Shown here in pieces: positions 14,036-23,939 of a stretch of 64,000 bases of DNA (its first letter is position 1; every line of letters starts with the position of its first letter). A program made the position numbers and the translations under genes. Below the pieces are notes generated by a model that saw only the letters and a program-made list of their open reading frames with translations, ran no database searches and had not been told where the DNA came from. This stretch comes from Hyphomonadaceae bacterium UBA1849 (GTDB lineage: Bacteria; Pseudomonadota; Alphaproteobacteria; Caulobacterales; Hyphomonadaceae): the NCBI GenBank assembly GCA_002338565.1, contig DDIN01000008.1, positions 1 through 64,000 of the forward strand. Direction: 5' to 3'.

Positions 14036-16606
14036 TTAAGCGGCTTCGAGCTCTTCCTTCACGCGTTCCGCCAGTTTCGCCATGCGGAACGGCTTCGGCA
14101 GGAAGGACACAGCGCGTTCTTCGTCCAGTGTACGCGTGAGGTCACCTTCGGAATAACCGGAGATAAACATGACCCGCGCATCGCCCAGATATTCCTTCGC
14201 CTGTTTAAGCAGGCTAGGCCCATCAATGCCCGGCAGGATGACATCCGAGATTAACAGGTCGATCTGCCCCTGATGCTCGATAATCATCTCGAGCGCCTCT
14301 TCACCGTCAGCCGCCGAGATCACCTCGTATCCGCGTGCTTGAAGCGTCGAGACAGCAATATTGCGCACGCCATCTTCGTCTTCCACCAGCATGATCAGGC
14401 CACGGCCAGCAAGATCGCGTGGTGCTTTTTCAGCTTGCGTCTGCTCAGGCTGCTCCTGCGCACCGATTTCTTTTTCCACGTCTTCCGCAGAGAGCGCAGG
14501 CAGGTAGATGAAGAAGCTCGTTCCTTCGCCCACCTTACTCGTCGGACAGATATAGCCGTCAGACTGTTTGACGATGCCGTAAACGGTAGAGAGACCAAGG
14601 CCGGTGCCTTTACCCTCTTTCTTCGTGGTGTAGAACGGCTCGAAAATGTTCTCCATCACTTCAGGCGGAATCCCCGTGCCGTTATCGGCAATCTCAATGC
14701 AGAGGTAATCGCCTTCGGCGACGAAATCGAAGCCCTTCTCGTGGCCATGCTCTTCCGTCACACGGCTGGTCGAGATCGTTAGAACACCGCCGCCATTCTC
14801 AAGCATGGCATCGCGCGCATTCACAGCAAGGTTGATGATCGCGTTTTCAAGCTGGCCTTTATCTGCACGGATCATCGGAAGATCGCGGCCATGACGCAGA
14901 CTCAGATTCACACGCTCGTCCAGCAGAGGACGAATAAGGTAGTTCAGCTCGTTGAGAACGTTCGAGACGTTGAGCATTTCACGCTTCAGCGTCTGCTGAC
15001 GAGAGAAAGCGAGCAGCATCTTCACAAGCTCGGCCGAGCGCTGCGAGAGCTCTGAAATCTGCTGAAGGTCATCAAAGCTCGGGTCCCCGACAGGGTGACG
15101 CGCGAGCAGGTTATCTGTGTAGCCCATGACTGCAGTGAGCATGTTGTTGAAGTCGTGAGCCACGCCGCCAGCAAGTGTACCAACAGCCTGCATCTTCTCA
15201 GAATGCACCAAGCGGTTCTTCAGCTGAGATTGCTCAGTCGTATCGACGAGGTAAGCGATCGACGGACGGCCGATGGAATCCAGCAGAATATAAACATTCA
15301 CAGAGCTGCCGCCCGCGCCTTTCAGCGTTAGCGGAACAGCACTATCAACGGCTGCAAGCAATTGTTTGGAGATGTCATCGCCGCCCTCTTCGACGGCAAA
15401 CAGGTCAGCAAATCGCCCACCTGGTACGGCTGCGCCCTCTGTCAGCTCGACCAAAGCAGAGTTGGCGTCAATCACACAGGCCTGAGAGACGCTATCACCT
15501 TCAAGGCGTGCCACACCGAATGGTGCATCATCGAACATCGGGTCCTGCCCCTCGCGCGGAGGACGGGAGGATGATGCAGCCGTGAGGCGTTCCTGAGCGC
15601 TGGTCTTGGCAGAGGCCGGAACCATAACGAGCGTGCGAGACACCGCATCGGCGCCTTTGCCGCTCCAGGTCGTCGCCGTGTTCATCAACGTTTCGACGCC
15701 ATCACGTGCGCGGAAATGAAGGTCGAGCCAGATCGGATGGTTCGTCTTCTTGTCACGACGGAACATTTTGGTGGATTCAGGACGAAGCACGTCTTCGACT
15801 TTAAGATCGCCCAGATCATCCGGCAAACCGAGGAAGTTACGAAGCCAGCTATTCATATAAGTGATCTGGCCGTTTGCACGCGCGACATAGAAACCGAGCG
15901 GCGCATCCTCAATGAATAGGCCACGCGCATCGGAAGCACCAAGCGCTTCGTTCATGCTGTTCAGCCGACGCAAACGCCAGAGCGTGCGCTCGCCATCCAG
16001 AGGAGACACAGTCGCCTCAAACTGAACCGGAATACTTTCTGAGCCGATCGCAATTGCCGGCAGCACCTCATGACGGGTTTCGCCAGCTTTAGCGGCGCGA
16101 GACAAACGATAAATCGGGGCACTGAGCCCCGGGTTTGCACCAAGAAGGCGGTCTACGGTGAGAACACGCTCAACTTCTGTCGCGACACCGACATCTTTCA
16201 TCACCTGCCTATAGTGGTCGTTCGCAATTACTGCGCCGCCGCCTTTCTCCGTGATAACAATCGCCTCATCGAGCGCGCTGATCCATGAATATGGCTGCTT
16301 CTTCACCGACGCTGCAGCCTCGGTCGCGCCGCGCGACGGGAAGAGGCCCAGTTTTTTGCCTGCACCTCGAAGCACCCACACCAAGAAAACCATGCCACCG
16401 GAGGCCAGCGCAATCAGAAGCACCGGACCTGTCTGGCCGACCGCATCCGGGATAATGATCGCCACGCAGGCCGCGACGACGGCCACCAGCAAGGATAACC
16501 AGAAAACACCCTGAAACAGATCAAGGCCGCCCGACTTCGGTGTGGCCTCACTGTCCTGGTCGCTCGCGGTTTTTGTATCTGTATTCACGTCGACGGTATC
16601 AGTCAT
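14036..16606 (-). CDS. cckA: Hybrid histidine kinase CckA
   Basis: CckA feeds phosphate through ChpT to CtrA and CpdR and so sets the alphaproteobacterial cell cycle, flagellar gene expression and, in many species, gene transfer. The 856-residue product has two membrane segments (about 29-52 and 58-80), PAS-like sensor regions (about 95-400, e.g. FIEDAPLGFYVARANGQITY), a HisKA box GGVAHDFNNMLTAVMGY with His484, an ATPase domain (NLAVNARDAM, DNGTGIPPEV, GTGLGLSTVYG) and a C-terminal receiver (VEDEDGVRN, phospho-acceptor Asp788 in ISDVILPG). Layout and length match CckA. It follows flhB after an 81-base gap on the same strand. Confidence 0.95.
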   Translation of the reverse strand: MTDTVDVNTDTKTASDQDSEATPKSGGLDLFQGVFWLSLLVAVVAACVAIIIPDAVGQTGPVLLIALASGGMVFLVWVLRGAGKKLGLFPSRGATEAAASVKKQPYSWISALDEAIVITEKGGGAVIANDHYRQVMKDVGVATEVERVLTVDRLLGANPGLSAPIYRLSRAAKAGETRHEVLPAIAIGSESIPVQFEATVSPLDGERTLWRLRRLNSMNEALGASDARGLFIEDAPLGFYVARANGQITYMNSWLRNFLGLPDDLGDLKVEDVLRPESTKMFRRDKKTNHPIWLDLHFRARDGVETLMNTATTWSGKGADAVSRTLVMVPASAKTSAQERLTAASSSRPPREGQDPMFDDAPFGVARLEGDSVSQACVIDANSALVELTEGAAVPGGRFADLFAVEEGGDDISKQLLAAVDSAVPLTLKGAGGSSVNVYILLDSIGRPSIAYLVDTTEQSQLKNRLVHSEKMQAVGTLAGGVAHDFNNMLTAVMGYTDNLLARHPVGDPSFDDLQQISELSQRSAELVKMLLAFSRQQTLKREMLNVSNVLNELNYLIRPLLDERVNLSLRHGRDLPMIRADKGQLENAIINLAVNARDAMLENGGGVLTISTSRVTEEHGHEKGFDFVAEGDYLCIEIADNGTGIPPEVMENIFEPFYTTKKEGKGTGLGLSTVYGIVKQSDGYICPTSKVGEGTSFFIYLPALSAEDVEKEIGAQEQPEQTQAEKAPRDLAGRGLIMLVEDEDGVRNIAVSTLQARGYEVISAADGEEALEMIIEHQGQIDLLISDVILPGIDGPSLLKQAKEYLGDARVMFISGYSEGDLTRTLDEERAVSFLPKPFRMAKLAERVKEELEAA

Positions 16607-16687
16607 TTCGGGATACTCACTTCATATCCAGTCAAAAGTGTCACGATTCGGCTCCCTTCAAGTAGAGCGTCATCGGGCTCACCATCC

Positions 16688-17746
16688 TCAGGTTTTCTTG
16701 GTCTTCATGACGAAGCTGATGATCTTGGCCACAGCCTCATAATGTTCGCGCGGGATCGTCTCATCCACTTCCATGCGTGCGTAGAGCGCACGGGCGAGCG
16801 GAGGGTTTTCCACGAGCGGAATATTGTTCTCTGCAGCAACTTCACGAATGCGCAGCGCCAGATCGTCCACACCCTTGGCGACACAGATCGGCGCCGGCGT
16901 CTCATCATCATAGCGCAGCGCAATCGAATAGTGTGTCGGGTTGGTGATGATCACGGTCGCGTCCGGCACGGCGGCCATCATGCGACCACGTGATTTTTCC
17001 ATACGCAGCTGTCGGATTTTGGCTTTGACCTGCGGGTCACCTTCGGACTGTTTATGCTCGTCTTTAATTTCCTGACGGGACATTTTCATCTTCTTGTCGA
17101 ACTGCTGCTTCTGGAAGATGTAATCAATGGCCGCAATCAGCCCGACAACCACCAGAGCCGCCAGAAGAAGACGGGATGCGATGTCCTGCAGAACACCAGC
17201 CAGCACTGCGATCTCCATCGCGCCGGCACGTTCCACGAAAGACCGTTCTGGCCAGACCGCATACATGAGCGCCGCCGCAATCGCGACGAGCTTCATCAGC
17301 GCTTTGGCAAGGTTCATCCAACCCTGCGGGCCGAACATACGCTTAAGGCCTTCCACCGGGTTCAGCTTGGACAGTTTCGGCTTCATCTTTTCAGCCGTCC
17401 ATGCAGGACGGTTCTGGATGAGGTGACCGCCGAGCGCAGTCAAAGTCAGGATACCAAACACAATTGCCGCCGCAGGCGCGAGCGCCCAGATCAACGCTCC
17501 GGTCAGTTGCATCGCACCGCCTTGCTCAAGGCGGAATGCGTGCGGATGGTCGATCAGGCTCACCAGCGGTCGCGCGATCATGCGCAGGATTGGTCCGGAC
17601 GCAGCGATCAGCAGCGCAATCCCCATCATCATGAACCAGATCGGCACGTCCTGACTGCGGACGGCATCACCTTTCTTTCGGGCGTCGTCTAACCGTTTCT
17701 GGGTAGGTTCTTCGGTCTTCTGCGACTGGTCTTGTTCTTCAGCCAT
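16688..17746 (-). CDS. flhB: Flagellar export switch protein FlhB
   Basis: FlhB is an inner-membrane part of the flagellar type III export apparatus and switches substrate class after self-cleavage. The 352-residue product has the N-terminal DQSQKTEEPTQKRLDDARKK signature, four membrane segments and the autocleavage site NPTH (Asn269) in VIITNPTHYSIAL. Its start overlaps the fliR stop, so fliR and flhB are translationally coupled. Confidence 0.97.
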   Translation of the reverse strand: MAEEQDQSQKTEEPTQKRLDDARKKGDAVRSQDVPIWFMMMGIALLIAASGPILRMIARPLVSLIDHPHAFRLEQGGAMQLTGALIWALAPAAAIVFGILTLTALGGHLIQNRPAWTAEKMKPKLSKLNPVEGLKRMFGPQGWMNLAKALMKLVAIAAALMYAVWPERSFVERAGAMEIAVLAGVLQDIASRLLLAALVVVGLIAAIDYIFQKQQFDKKMKMSRQEIKDEHKQSEGDPQVKAKIRQLRMEKSRGRMMAAVPDATVIITNPTHYSIALRYDDETPAPICVAKGVDDLALRIREVAAENNIPLVENPPLARALYARMEVDETIPREHYEAVAKIISFVMKTKKT

Positions 17747-18501
17747 CAGCCACCTCCCCCTGTCATGAGGAACCGGTCAAAACCATTCAGCCAGGTCATG
17801 AAACCAGCGCCCATGCCGATCATCACGACCACAAGGCCAATCATGATTGAGCTCGGCAGAGCTATGAAGAAAATCTGAATTTGCGGGATGAGGCGCGCGG
17901 CAAGACCAAGTGCCAGATTGAAGATGAGACCAAACGCGATAGCGGGCGCGGCAATCTGCAAGCCAAGACGAAACGCTTCAACAAAAGCGCGCGTGCCATA
18001 TTCAGCCACGTCAGCCATGTTCGGATACTGCCCCACAGGGAACAGAATATAGCTGTCCACCGCGCCCTGAAGCATCCAGCGGTGAACACCGGCAGACAGC
18101 ACAAGCACAACAGCAATCAGTGAGAAGAAGGCAGACAATACGTTGCCTTGCGCCTGCTGCATCGGGTCCAGCTGCATGGCAAAGCCAAGGCCGGTATGCA
18201 TCGCAGTCACCTGCCCTGCCACAGACGCCGCAGCCATGAACATTCGCGCAGCGGCGCCCAGCATCAGCCCGATCAAAACTTCGCCGATGACGAGGAAAAT
18301 ACCCTGCCCGAAATCAGCAGGCTGTAACGGCAGATCAGACATCAGGCCCGGCGCAAGTGCAAAAACCGCGAGCAGAGCCGCGGAAAGACGAAAACGTACA
18401 GGAATGGATTGCTCGCCCCAGCCAGGAGCGAGCATCAGTACCGATCCTATGCGGGCAAACAGGAGCCCACCTGACCAGACATATGGGAGAAGCGGCTCCA
18501 A
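17746..18501 (-). CDS. fliR: Flagellar export protein FliR
   Basis: FliR is a membrane component of the flagellar type III export gate together with FliP and FliQ. The 251-residue product is hydrophobic, with about six membrane segments, and shows family features such as the early LFARIGSVLMLAPGWGE and later RLIPQIQIFFIALP. It lies seven bases downstream of fliQ and overlaps flhB by one base, forming a compact fliQ-fliR-flhB operon. Confidence 0.96.
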   Translation of the reverse strand: MEPLLPYVWSGGLLFARIGSVLMLAPGWGEQSIPVRFRLSAALLAVFALAPGLMSDLPLQPADFGQGIFLVIGEVLIGLMLGAAARMFMAAASVAGQVTAMHTGLGFAMQLDPMQQAQGNVLSAFFSLIAVVLVLSAGVHRWMLQGAVDSYILFPVGQYPNMADVAEYGTRAFVEAFRLGLQIAAPAIAFGLIFNLALGLAARLIPQIQIFFIALPSSIMIGLVVVMIGMGAGFMTWLNGFDRFLMTGGGG

Positions 18502-18508
18502 ATATCGC

Positions 18509-18772
18509 CTACATACTGGCTATTCGCGCGAACGTATCCTGCGCGAAGGCGGCAATCATGCCCCCCATAAGCGGCAGGAAGATCAGGAGCGCGATAAAGA
18601 TGGCAACGATTTTCGGAACGAAAACGAGAGTCATTTCCTGAACTTGGGTCAGCGCCTGCACGAGCGCGATGCTGACACCGACAAGCAGACCGATGATCAT
18701 GGCAGGCGCAGCCATCATCACTGTCGTCCAGAGAGCATCGCGTCCGATGTCGAGCACTTCAAGGCCTGTCAT
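18509..18772 (-). CDS. fliQ: Flagellar export protein FliQ
   Basis: FliQ is the small two-helix membrane component of the flagellar export gate. The 87-residue product has hydrophobic helices at about 16-40 and 48-72, separated by the conserved ALTQVQEMTLVFVPK loop. It is the first gene of the fliQ-fliR-flhB operon and its upstream region contains several TTAA-type CtrA-like half-sites. Confidence 0.96.
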   Translation of the reverse strand: MTGLEVLDIGRDALWTTVMMAAPAMIIGLLVGVSIALVQALTQVQEMTLVFVPKIVAIFIALLIFLPLMGGMIAAFAQDTFARIASM

Positions 18773-18797
18773 GAAAGGTTACTCCGTATTCGTGTAC

Positions 18798-18836
18798 GGT
18801 TAACCAATCCGAATAAAAGGTTAATAAAGCGCTTAA
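18798..18836 (-). promoter_or_regulatory. CtrA-like half-sites upstream of fliQ
   Basis: GGTTAA occurs at 18798-18803 and again at 18819-18824, a 21-base period, and a further TTAA lies at 18833-18836. Read on the minus strand, the last two give TTAA-N8-TTAACC, one base longer than the classical TTAA-N7-TTAA box. In Caulobacter the early flagellar genes, including fliQ, are CtrA targets, so a role here is plausible. Confidence 0.45.
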
Positions 18837-18849
18837 GATTTGCGGCAAA

Positions 18850-18866
18850 CCGGCAATTATTGCCGG
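18850..18866 (-). terminator. Perfect 17-bp palindrome between the dehydrogenase and fliQ
   Basis: CCGGCAAT (18850-18857) and ATTGCCGG (18859-18866) flank one base. On the minus strand it lies 47 bases after the dehydrogenase stop and is followed by TTTGCCG, so it could be a weak terminator. With no real T run it could equally be an operator for fliQ. Confidence 0.35.
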
Positions 18867-18912
18867 GTTCGCGGTTAATCTTTGTGGAATTCGCAGTCGC
18901 TAGTCGCACGGC

Positions 18913-19884
18913 TCAATCGAGCTCATGCTCCAAAGGTTCGCCAGCCACATATCGCGCCAGATTTGCGAGGAAGGTCTCATCGGCGCGCAACAAGGTCGCG
19001 TGCGTTTGCGGACTGTCGTGCGGGGTGATGGTGACCTTCGGGTGCGTCCATAGCGGGTCCTCTGCAGGCAATGGCTCCTCACGCGTCACATCAAGTACCG
19101 CATGGCTCGGCCGACCTGCGTCGAGCGCAGCCATAAGCGCGCTTTCATCCACCAGCCTTCCTCGCCCGATATTCATGAACAGCGCATCCGGCTTCATCGC
19201 AGCGAAGAAATCCTCGCCCGCAATATCTTCAGTCGACGGTGTATGCGGCAGGCTGAGCAGAACGATATCAGCTTTCTCGACCTCCTCTTCCAGCGATGAA
19301 AGCGGCAGGATTATGTCTGCGCCTTCACTAGGAGAAACCGCGCGGCGAAGCCCGGTGACATGGCCGCCCAGCGCACGAACGCGCGTCCCAACCGACGTAC
19401 CGATCGAGCCATACCCGACGATCAACCAGCGTGAGCCATGAATGTCTCTCTGGTCGAGCGGCTTCCAGACACCTTCCGTCGCGTTGGCGCGATGCTCGGG
19501 TCCTCGCTTAAGCCAGTCGAGCGCCTGCCAGAGTACCCATTCAGACATAGATTCAGATTGTGTGTGGTTGGTGGTGTACCGGTTCGCGGCAGCCCGCAGT
19601 TTTTGCAGCCCCGGATTATCCACGCCCGCCGCCGAAGACTGGAACCAGTCCAGCTTTGGCGTGCTCAAAAGTGTTTTGAAGAAAAGCCGCGCTTGCGGAC
19701 CAAACCAGACATCGCCATTGCCAAAAGCGATATCAATCTCCGGATCAGTCACAACTTCGCCAGCTTGCGAGTCGCGAAACACACCATCATCAGCGAGGAG
19801 AACAAACCGGATTTCATCAGCGAATGCGGAAAGTTCTGCTGTCCGGCGGCGATACACGTGGTCATGGATAAGGCAATTAATCAT
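18913..19884 (-). CDS. D-2-hydroxyacid dehydrogenase family protein
   Basis: The 323-residue product has the NAD(P)-binding signature VGYGSIG (GxGxxG), the LPHTPST region, NIGRGRLVDESAL with the catalytic Arg region, and a C-terminal PHDSPQTHA segment in which the His near the end of the family motif is present. It would interconvert a 2-hydroxyacid and a 2-oxoacid with NAD(P)H; the substrate is not predictable. Family members are usually 310-340 residues. It stands alone, upstream of the flagellar operon on the same strand and divergent from the DUF885 pair. Confidence 0.85.
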   Translation of the reverse strand: MINCLIHDHVYRRRTAELSAFADEIRFVLLADDGVFRDSQAGEVVTDPEIDIAFGNGDVWFGPQARLFFKTLLSTPKLDWFQSSAAGVDNPGLQKLRAAANRYTTNHTQSESMSEWVLWQALDWLKRGPEHRANATEGVWKPLDQRDIHGSRWLIVGYGSIGTSVGTRVRALGGHVTGLRRAVSPSEGADIILPLSSLEEEVEKADIVLLSLPHTPSTEDIAGEDFFAAMKPDALFMNIGRGRLVDESALMAALDAGRPSHAVLDVTREEPLPAEDPLWTHPKVTITPHDSPQTHATLLRADETFLANLARYVAGEPLEHELD

Positions 19885-20019
19885 GCCCCATCATGCCGCC
19901 TTCCGGAAAACATGCAAATTCAATTAGTTCTCGCACTTTTCAGCTTTTCGACTTCCGCCGCCGACACAAACAGGTATGTTGCGCTAGATTAGATATATCG
20001 AAAAAATTGGGCGAGTTTT

Positions 20020-21873
20020 ATGCGAAATATTCTTCTTGCGTCAGCAGCACTGCTGGCGCTTCAGGCGTGTGGGCCAACAGAGACACCGGTAGCAAACACA
20101 GAAGCAGCAGCGACAGAGCAGACCGTTTCACAGACCGAGCAGCTGAATGCTTGGTTTGACGAGAAATACGAAGAGCAGCTTCTGCGCAGCCCGCAAACGC
20201 TCACACAGCTAGGCCGCCGCGAGCGCTATGATGAAGTCAACGACAATACCGAGGCCTTCCAGCTTGAAGGGCTGGAATGGCTGCGTGAAACCACCGCAGA
20301 AATGCGCGAAACGTTCGACTTTGACCAGCTGGATGAAGAAGCCCAGTTCTCCTACCGCCTATGGGAAGCACGCCTTGAGCGCGCAGAACTTGGTTGGGAA
20401 TGGCGCCACCATGGATACGCGTTCACGCAAGGCGGCTGGCACACATATCCGGCCCGCTTCCTGATCAACTTCCACAACGTCAATTCCGGCGCCGATATGG
20501 AAGCCTATATCTCCCGGATTGAAGGCTTTGCGAATGCGCTGGATGTACGCCTTGCGCGCGCGCAGACATCGGCGGAGATGGGTATTCGCGCACCGGGCTT
20601 TGCCTATCGCGGCGCGCTGGAAACAGCGCAGAATATTGTTCGCGGCGCACCATTCACCGACGGCGAAGATTCACCAATCTATGCGGACGTGAAAACCAAG
20701 ATCGCAGCTCTCGTTGAGTCGGGCGAAATTGATGAAGCCCGCGCTGAAGAACTCGAAGCCGAAGCCGTCGCCGCTCTGACCGGCCCGTTCCTCGACAGCT
20801 ATAACGAGCTGATCAGCTGGCTTGAAACAGATATGGAAAACACCGAAGAATCCTTCGGTGTGTCAGAACTGCCGAATGGCGAGGCATATTATAATTACAG
20901 GCTCGCCAGCTACACGACGACAGACCTGACCGCGGACGAAATCCACGAAATCGGTCTTGCCGAAGTAGAGCGCCTGCGCGGCGAGATGGAACTCATCAAG
21001 GAAGAAGTCGGCTTTGACGGCAGCCTGCAGGAGTTTTTCGACTATCTGCGCGTGAACACAGATGACCCTGAACTGTTCCTGCCGAACACTGATGAAGGCC
21101 GTCAGGCTTACATTGACGAAGCGACACGCCAGATCAACAATATCCGTGAACAGCTGCCGGATTATTTCGGCATTCTGCCGCAAGCTGATGTCGTGGTTCG
21201 CCGCGTTGAATCCTTCCGCGAGCGCGCAGGCGCTGCCCAGCACTATGTGACAGGCACACCGGACGGGTCACGTCCGGGCGTTTATTACGCCCACCTACTG
21301 GATATGTCCGCCCTGCCTCTGCGAGAGCTGGAAGTCGTGGCCTATCACGAAGCGATTCCGGGTCACCATATGCAGCGCTCAATTGCGCAGGAACTGACAG
21401 GTATTCCGCAATTCCGTACGCGCCAATCCAACAGCGCATACACTGAAGGCTGGGCGCTTTATTCAGAGCTTCTGGCGAACGAGATGCCGGGCACTTATCA
21501 GGACCCGCTTTCGCAATTTGGCCGTCTGGGCACTGAAATCTGGCGCGCCATCCGCCTCGTCGTAGACACAGGCCTCCACACCAAAGGCTGGACCCGCGAA
21601 GACTCGATCGCCTATTTCCTTGAAAACTCCGCGATCACTGAAGCGCAGGCTGCGTCGGAAACTGAGCGCTACATTGTGGGCCCGGGACAGGCGACGAGCT
21701 ATAAAATCGGCATGATCCGTATTCTGGAGCTTCGCGCTCACGCAGAAGAGGTTCTCGGCGATGACTTCGACATTCGCGGATTCCACGACACCATTCTTGG
21801 CGGCGGCTCGCTTCCGCTCGACCTTCTGGAAGTCCGCGTCAACAACTGGATTGAGGATGTTCAGAACAGCTAA
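20020..21873 (+). CDS. DUF885 lipoprotein (putative metallopeptidase), copy 1
   Basis: The 617-residue product begins with a lipoprotein signal (lipobox LQAC, Cys17) and is therefore probably lipid-anchored in the envelope. It has the DUF885 layout with the motif YHEAIPGHHMQ, a HExxPGHH-like zinc-site candidate, and downstream EGWALYSE, which could supply another ligand. Family members are treated as predicted peptidases; the substrate is unknown. It is about 100 bases upstream of a close paralogue. The start ATG at 20020 is fixed by the signal peptide. Confidence 0.85.
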   Translation: MRNILLASAALLALQACGPTETPVANTEAAATEQTVSQTEQLNAWFDEKYEEQLLRSPQTLTQLGRRERYDEVNDNTEAFQLEGLEWLRETTAEMRETFDFDQLDEEAQFSYRLWEARLERAELGWEWRHHGYAFTQGGWHTYPARFLINFHNVNSGADMEAYISRIEGFANALDVRLARAQTSAEMGIRAPGFAYRGALETAQNIVRGAPFTDGEDSPIYADVKTKIAALVESGEIDEARAEELEAEAVAALTGPFLDSYNELISWLETDMENTEESFGVSELPNGEAYYNYRLASYTTTDLTADEIHEIGLAEVERLRGEMELIKEEVGFDGSLQEFFDYLRVNTDDPELFLPNTDEGRQAYIDEATRQINNIREQLPDYFGILPQADVVVRRVESFRERAGAAQHYVTGTPDGSRPGVYYAHLLDMSALPLRELEVVAYHEAIPGHHMQRSIAQELTGIPQFRTRQSNSAYTEGWALYSELLANEMPGTYQDPLSQFGRLGTEIWRAIRLVVDTGLHTKGWTREDSIAYFLENSAITEAQAASETERYIVGPGQATSYKIGMIRILELRAHAEEVLGDDFDIRGFHDTILGGGSLPLDLLEVRVNNWIEDVQNS

Positions 21874-22012
21874 GCGCTGAAACAGCCGACACATCTGAAC
21901 GAAAATAGCTCAAAGCCCAGATTTATCGTTATTTGATAAATTTGGACTTTCGCATGTCTGCATTCTGGTTAAGATGCGCCCAATTCTTCAACGCACGAAA
22001 GTGAAACCGACG

Positions 22013-23887
22013 ATGAAAAACCTTCTTCTGGCGACAGCCGCAGTGCTGGCGCTCGGCGCGTGTGGCCAAACCGAAACCACTGGCACACAAACAGAAACGT
22101 CCACACCGGCAGCCGCCACACCAACTGCCGAACAGGTTGCTGCGGAAACGGCACGCCTGAATGCATGGTTCGACGAAAAGTACGAAGAAGAGCTGATGCT
22201 CAGCCCTATGACGCTGACCACGCTCGGCCGCAAAGAACGCTATGACGAGATCGACGATGTCTCTCCGGAAGCGCAGCTGGAACAGCTTGAATGGCGACGC
22301 GCGGTTACAGCTGAAATGCAGGAAAACTTCGACTACGACCTGCTCGACGCAGAAGCGAAGATGTCATGGGATCTCTATGAGTTCATTCTCGCGCAGGCTG
22401 AAGAGAACTGGCAGTGGCGCCATCACAGCTACATCTTCACGCAAAGCGGCTGGCAGACTTATCCAGCCCAGTTCATGATCAACTTCCACGGTGTTTCTTC
22501 TGAAGAAGACATGCTGGCCTATATTTCGCGTCTCGACGGCTTTGCGACGATGGTGAACAGCCTCGTTTCTCAGGCTGAAGACGCAGCGCAGATGGGTATT
22601 CGCCCACCAGCTTTCGCCTATCGTGCAGCGGCTGAACAATCACAGAATATTGTGACTGGCGCACCGTTCACCGAAGGCGAGGACTCTGCGATCTTCGCAG
22701 ACGCGAAAGGCAAGATTGCAGCGCTGGTAGAGGCCGGCACGATCACAGAAGAACGTGGCGAAGAGCTCGTTGCAGACGTTGAAGCCGCCCTCACTGGCAG
22801 CTTCCTCAGCGCCTACAACAATATGATCAACTTTCTGGAAACTGACGTCGCCAATACTGAAGAAGCATTTGGCGTGTCCGAACTGCCTGATGGCGAGGCG
22901 TATTATCAGCAGCGCCTCGGTTACTACACCACCACTGACATGACGGCAGATGAAATCCACGAACTGGGCCTTGAAGAAGTCGCACGCCTTCGCGGTGAGA
23001 TGGTTTCCGTCATGCGCGACTTCGGCTTCGAGGGCACTCTACAGGAATTCTTCGTCTTCCTGCGTGAAAACAAAGACGACGAGCGCCTGTACTTCCCGAA
23101 CACGGATGAAGGTCGTCAGGGCTATATTGATGCGGCGACATACTATGTCGAAAACATCGAATCTCAACTGCCAGAGTATTTCGGTCTTCTGCCGCAAGCC
23201 GAGCTGGAAGTTCGCCGCGTAGAAGCCTTCCGTGAGCGCGATGGCGCAGCTCAGCACTACTATCCGAGCACACCAGACGGCTCGCGCCCGGGCGTTTACT
23301 ACGCACACCTGTCTGACATGACAGCGATGCCAAAACGCGAACTGGAAGTCATCGCCTATCACGAGGCACTTCCGGGCCACCACATGCAGATTGCTATCGC
23401 GCAGGAGCTGACGGGTATCCCGCAGTTCCGCACACAGCAATTCTACGGCGCATATGTTGAAGGCTGGGCGCTCTACACAGAGCATTTCGCGCAGGAAATC
23501 CCGGGCACATATCAGGACCCGCTCTCCCAGTTCGGCCGCCTCGGGTCTGAAATCTGGCGCGCGATCCGTCTCGTTGTAGACACAGGCCTCCACGTGAAGG
23601 GCTGGACCCGCGAAGAGGCTGTTGCCTACTTCCAGGAGAACTCTGCAATCACGGATGCGCAGGCACTGTCAGAAGTCGAGCGCTATATTGCCGATCCTGG
23701 TCAGGCAACAGGCTATAAAATCGGCATGATCTTCATTCAGGACCTTCGCGCAAACGCAGAAGAAGTTCTGGGTGACGACTTTGACATTCGCGGCTTCCAC
23801 GATGCGGTTCTCGGCGGCGGCGGACTTCCGCTCAACCTGCTTGAACAGCGCGTCGACAACTGGATCGCCAGCGTTCAGGCGAGTTAG
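22013..23887 (+). CDS. DUF885 lipoprotein (putative metallopeptidase), copy 2
   Basis: The 624-residue product is a close paralogue of the preceding gene along its entire length, with a lipoprotein signal (lipobox LGAC), the motif YHEALPGHHMQ and the downstream EGWALYTE. The reading frame is open from 21974, but the start at 22013 places the signal peptide correctly. The two copies arose by tandem duplication; differences are spread evenly rather than in the motif regions. A terminator follows directly, so the pair may be one transcriptional unit, although 139 bases separate the chosen starts and stops. Confidence 0.85.
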   Translation: MKNLLLATAAVLALGACGQTETTGTQTETSTPAAATPTAEQVAAETARLNAWFDEKYEEELMLSPMTLTTLGRKERYDEIDDVSPEAQLEQLEWRRAVTAEMQENFDYDLLDAEAKMSWDLYEFILAQAEENWQWRHHSYIFTQSGWQTYPAQFMINFHGVSSEEDMLAYISRLDGFATMVNSLVSQAEDAAQMGIRPPAFAYRAAAEQSQNIVTGAPFTEGEDSAIFADAKGKIAALVEAGTITEERGEELVADVEAALTGSFLSAYNNMINFLETDVANTEEAFGVSELPDGEAYYQQRLGYYTTTDMTADEIHELGLEEVARLRGEMVSVMRDFGFEGTLQEFFVFLRENKDDERLYFPNTDEGRQGYIDAATYYVENIESQLPEYFGLLPQAELEVRRVEAFRERDGAAQHYYPSTPDGSRPGVYYAHLSDMTAMPKRELEVIAYHEALPGHHMQIAIAQELTGIPQFRTQQFYGAYVEGWALYTEHFAQEIPGTYQDPLSQFGRLGSEIWRAIRLVVDTGLHVKGWTREEAVAYFQENSAITDAQALSEVERYIADPGQATGYKIGMIFIQDLRANAEEVLGDDFDIRGFHDAVLGGGGLPLNLLEQRVDNWIASVQAS

Positions 23888-23911
23888 TTTTATTAGAACA
23901 TGAGTATGAAG

Positions 23912-23938
23912 AAGGGCGATCAGTGATCGCCCTTTTTT
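23912..23938 (+). terminator. Rho-independent terminator after the DUF885 pair
   Basis: AAGGGCGAT (from 23912) pairs with ATCGCCCTT (to 23934) around a CAGTG loop and runs into six T. It starts 25 bases after the stop and also lies at the 3' end of the convergent glutathione transferase gene. Confidence 0.92.
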
Positions 23939-23939
23939 A

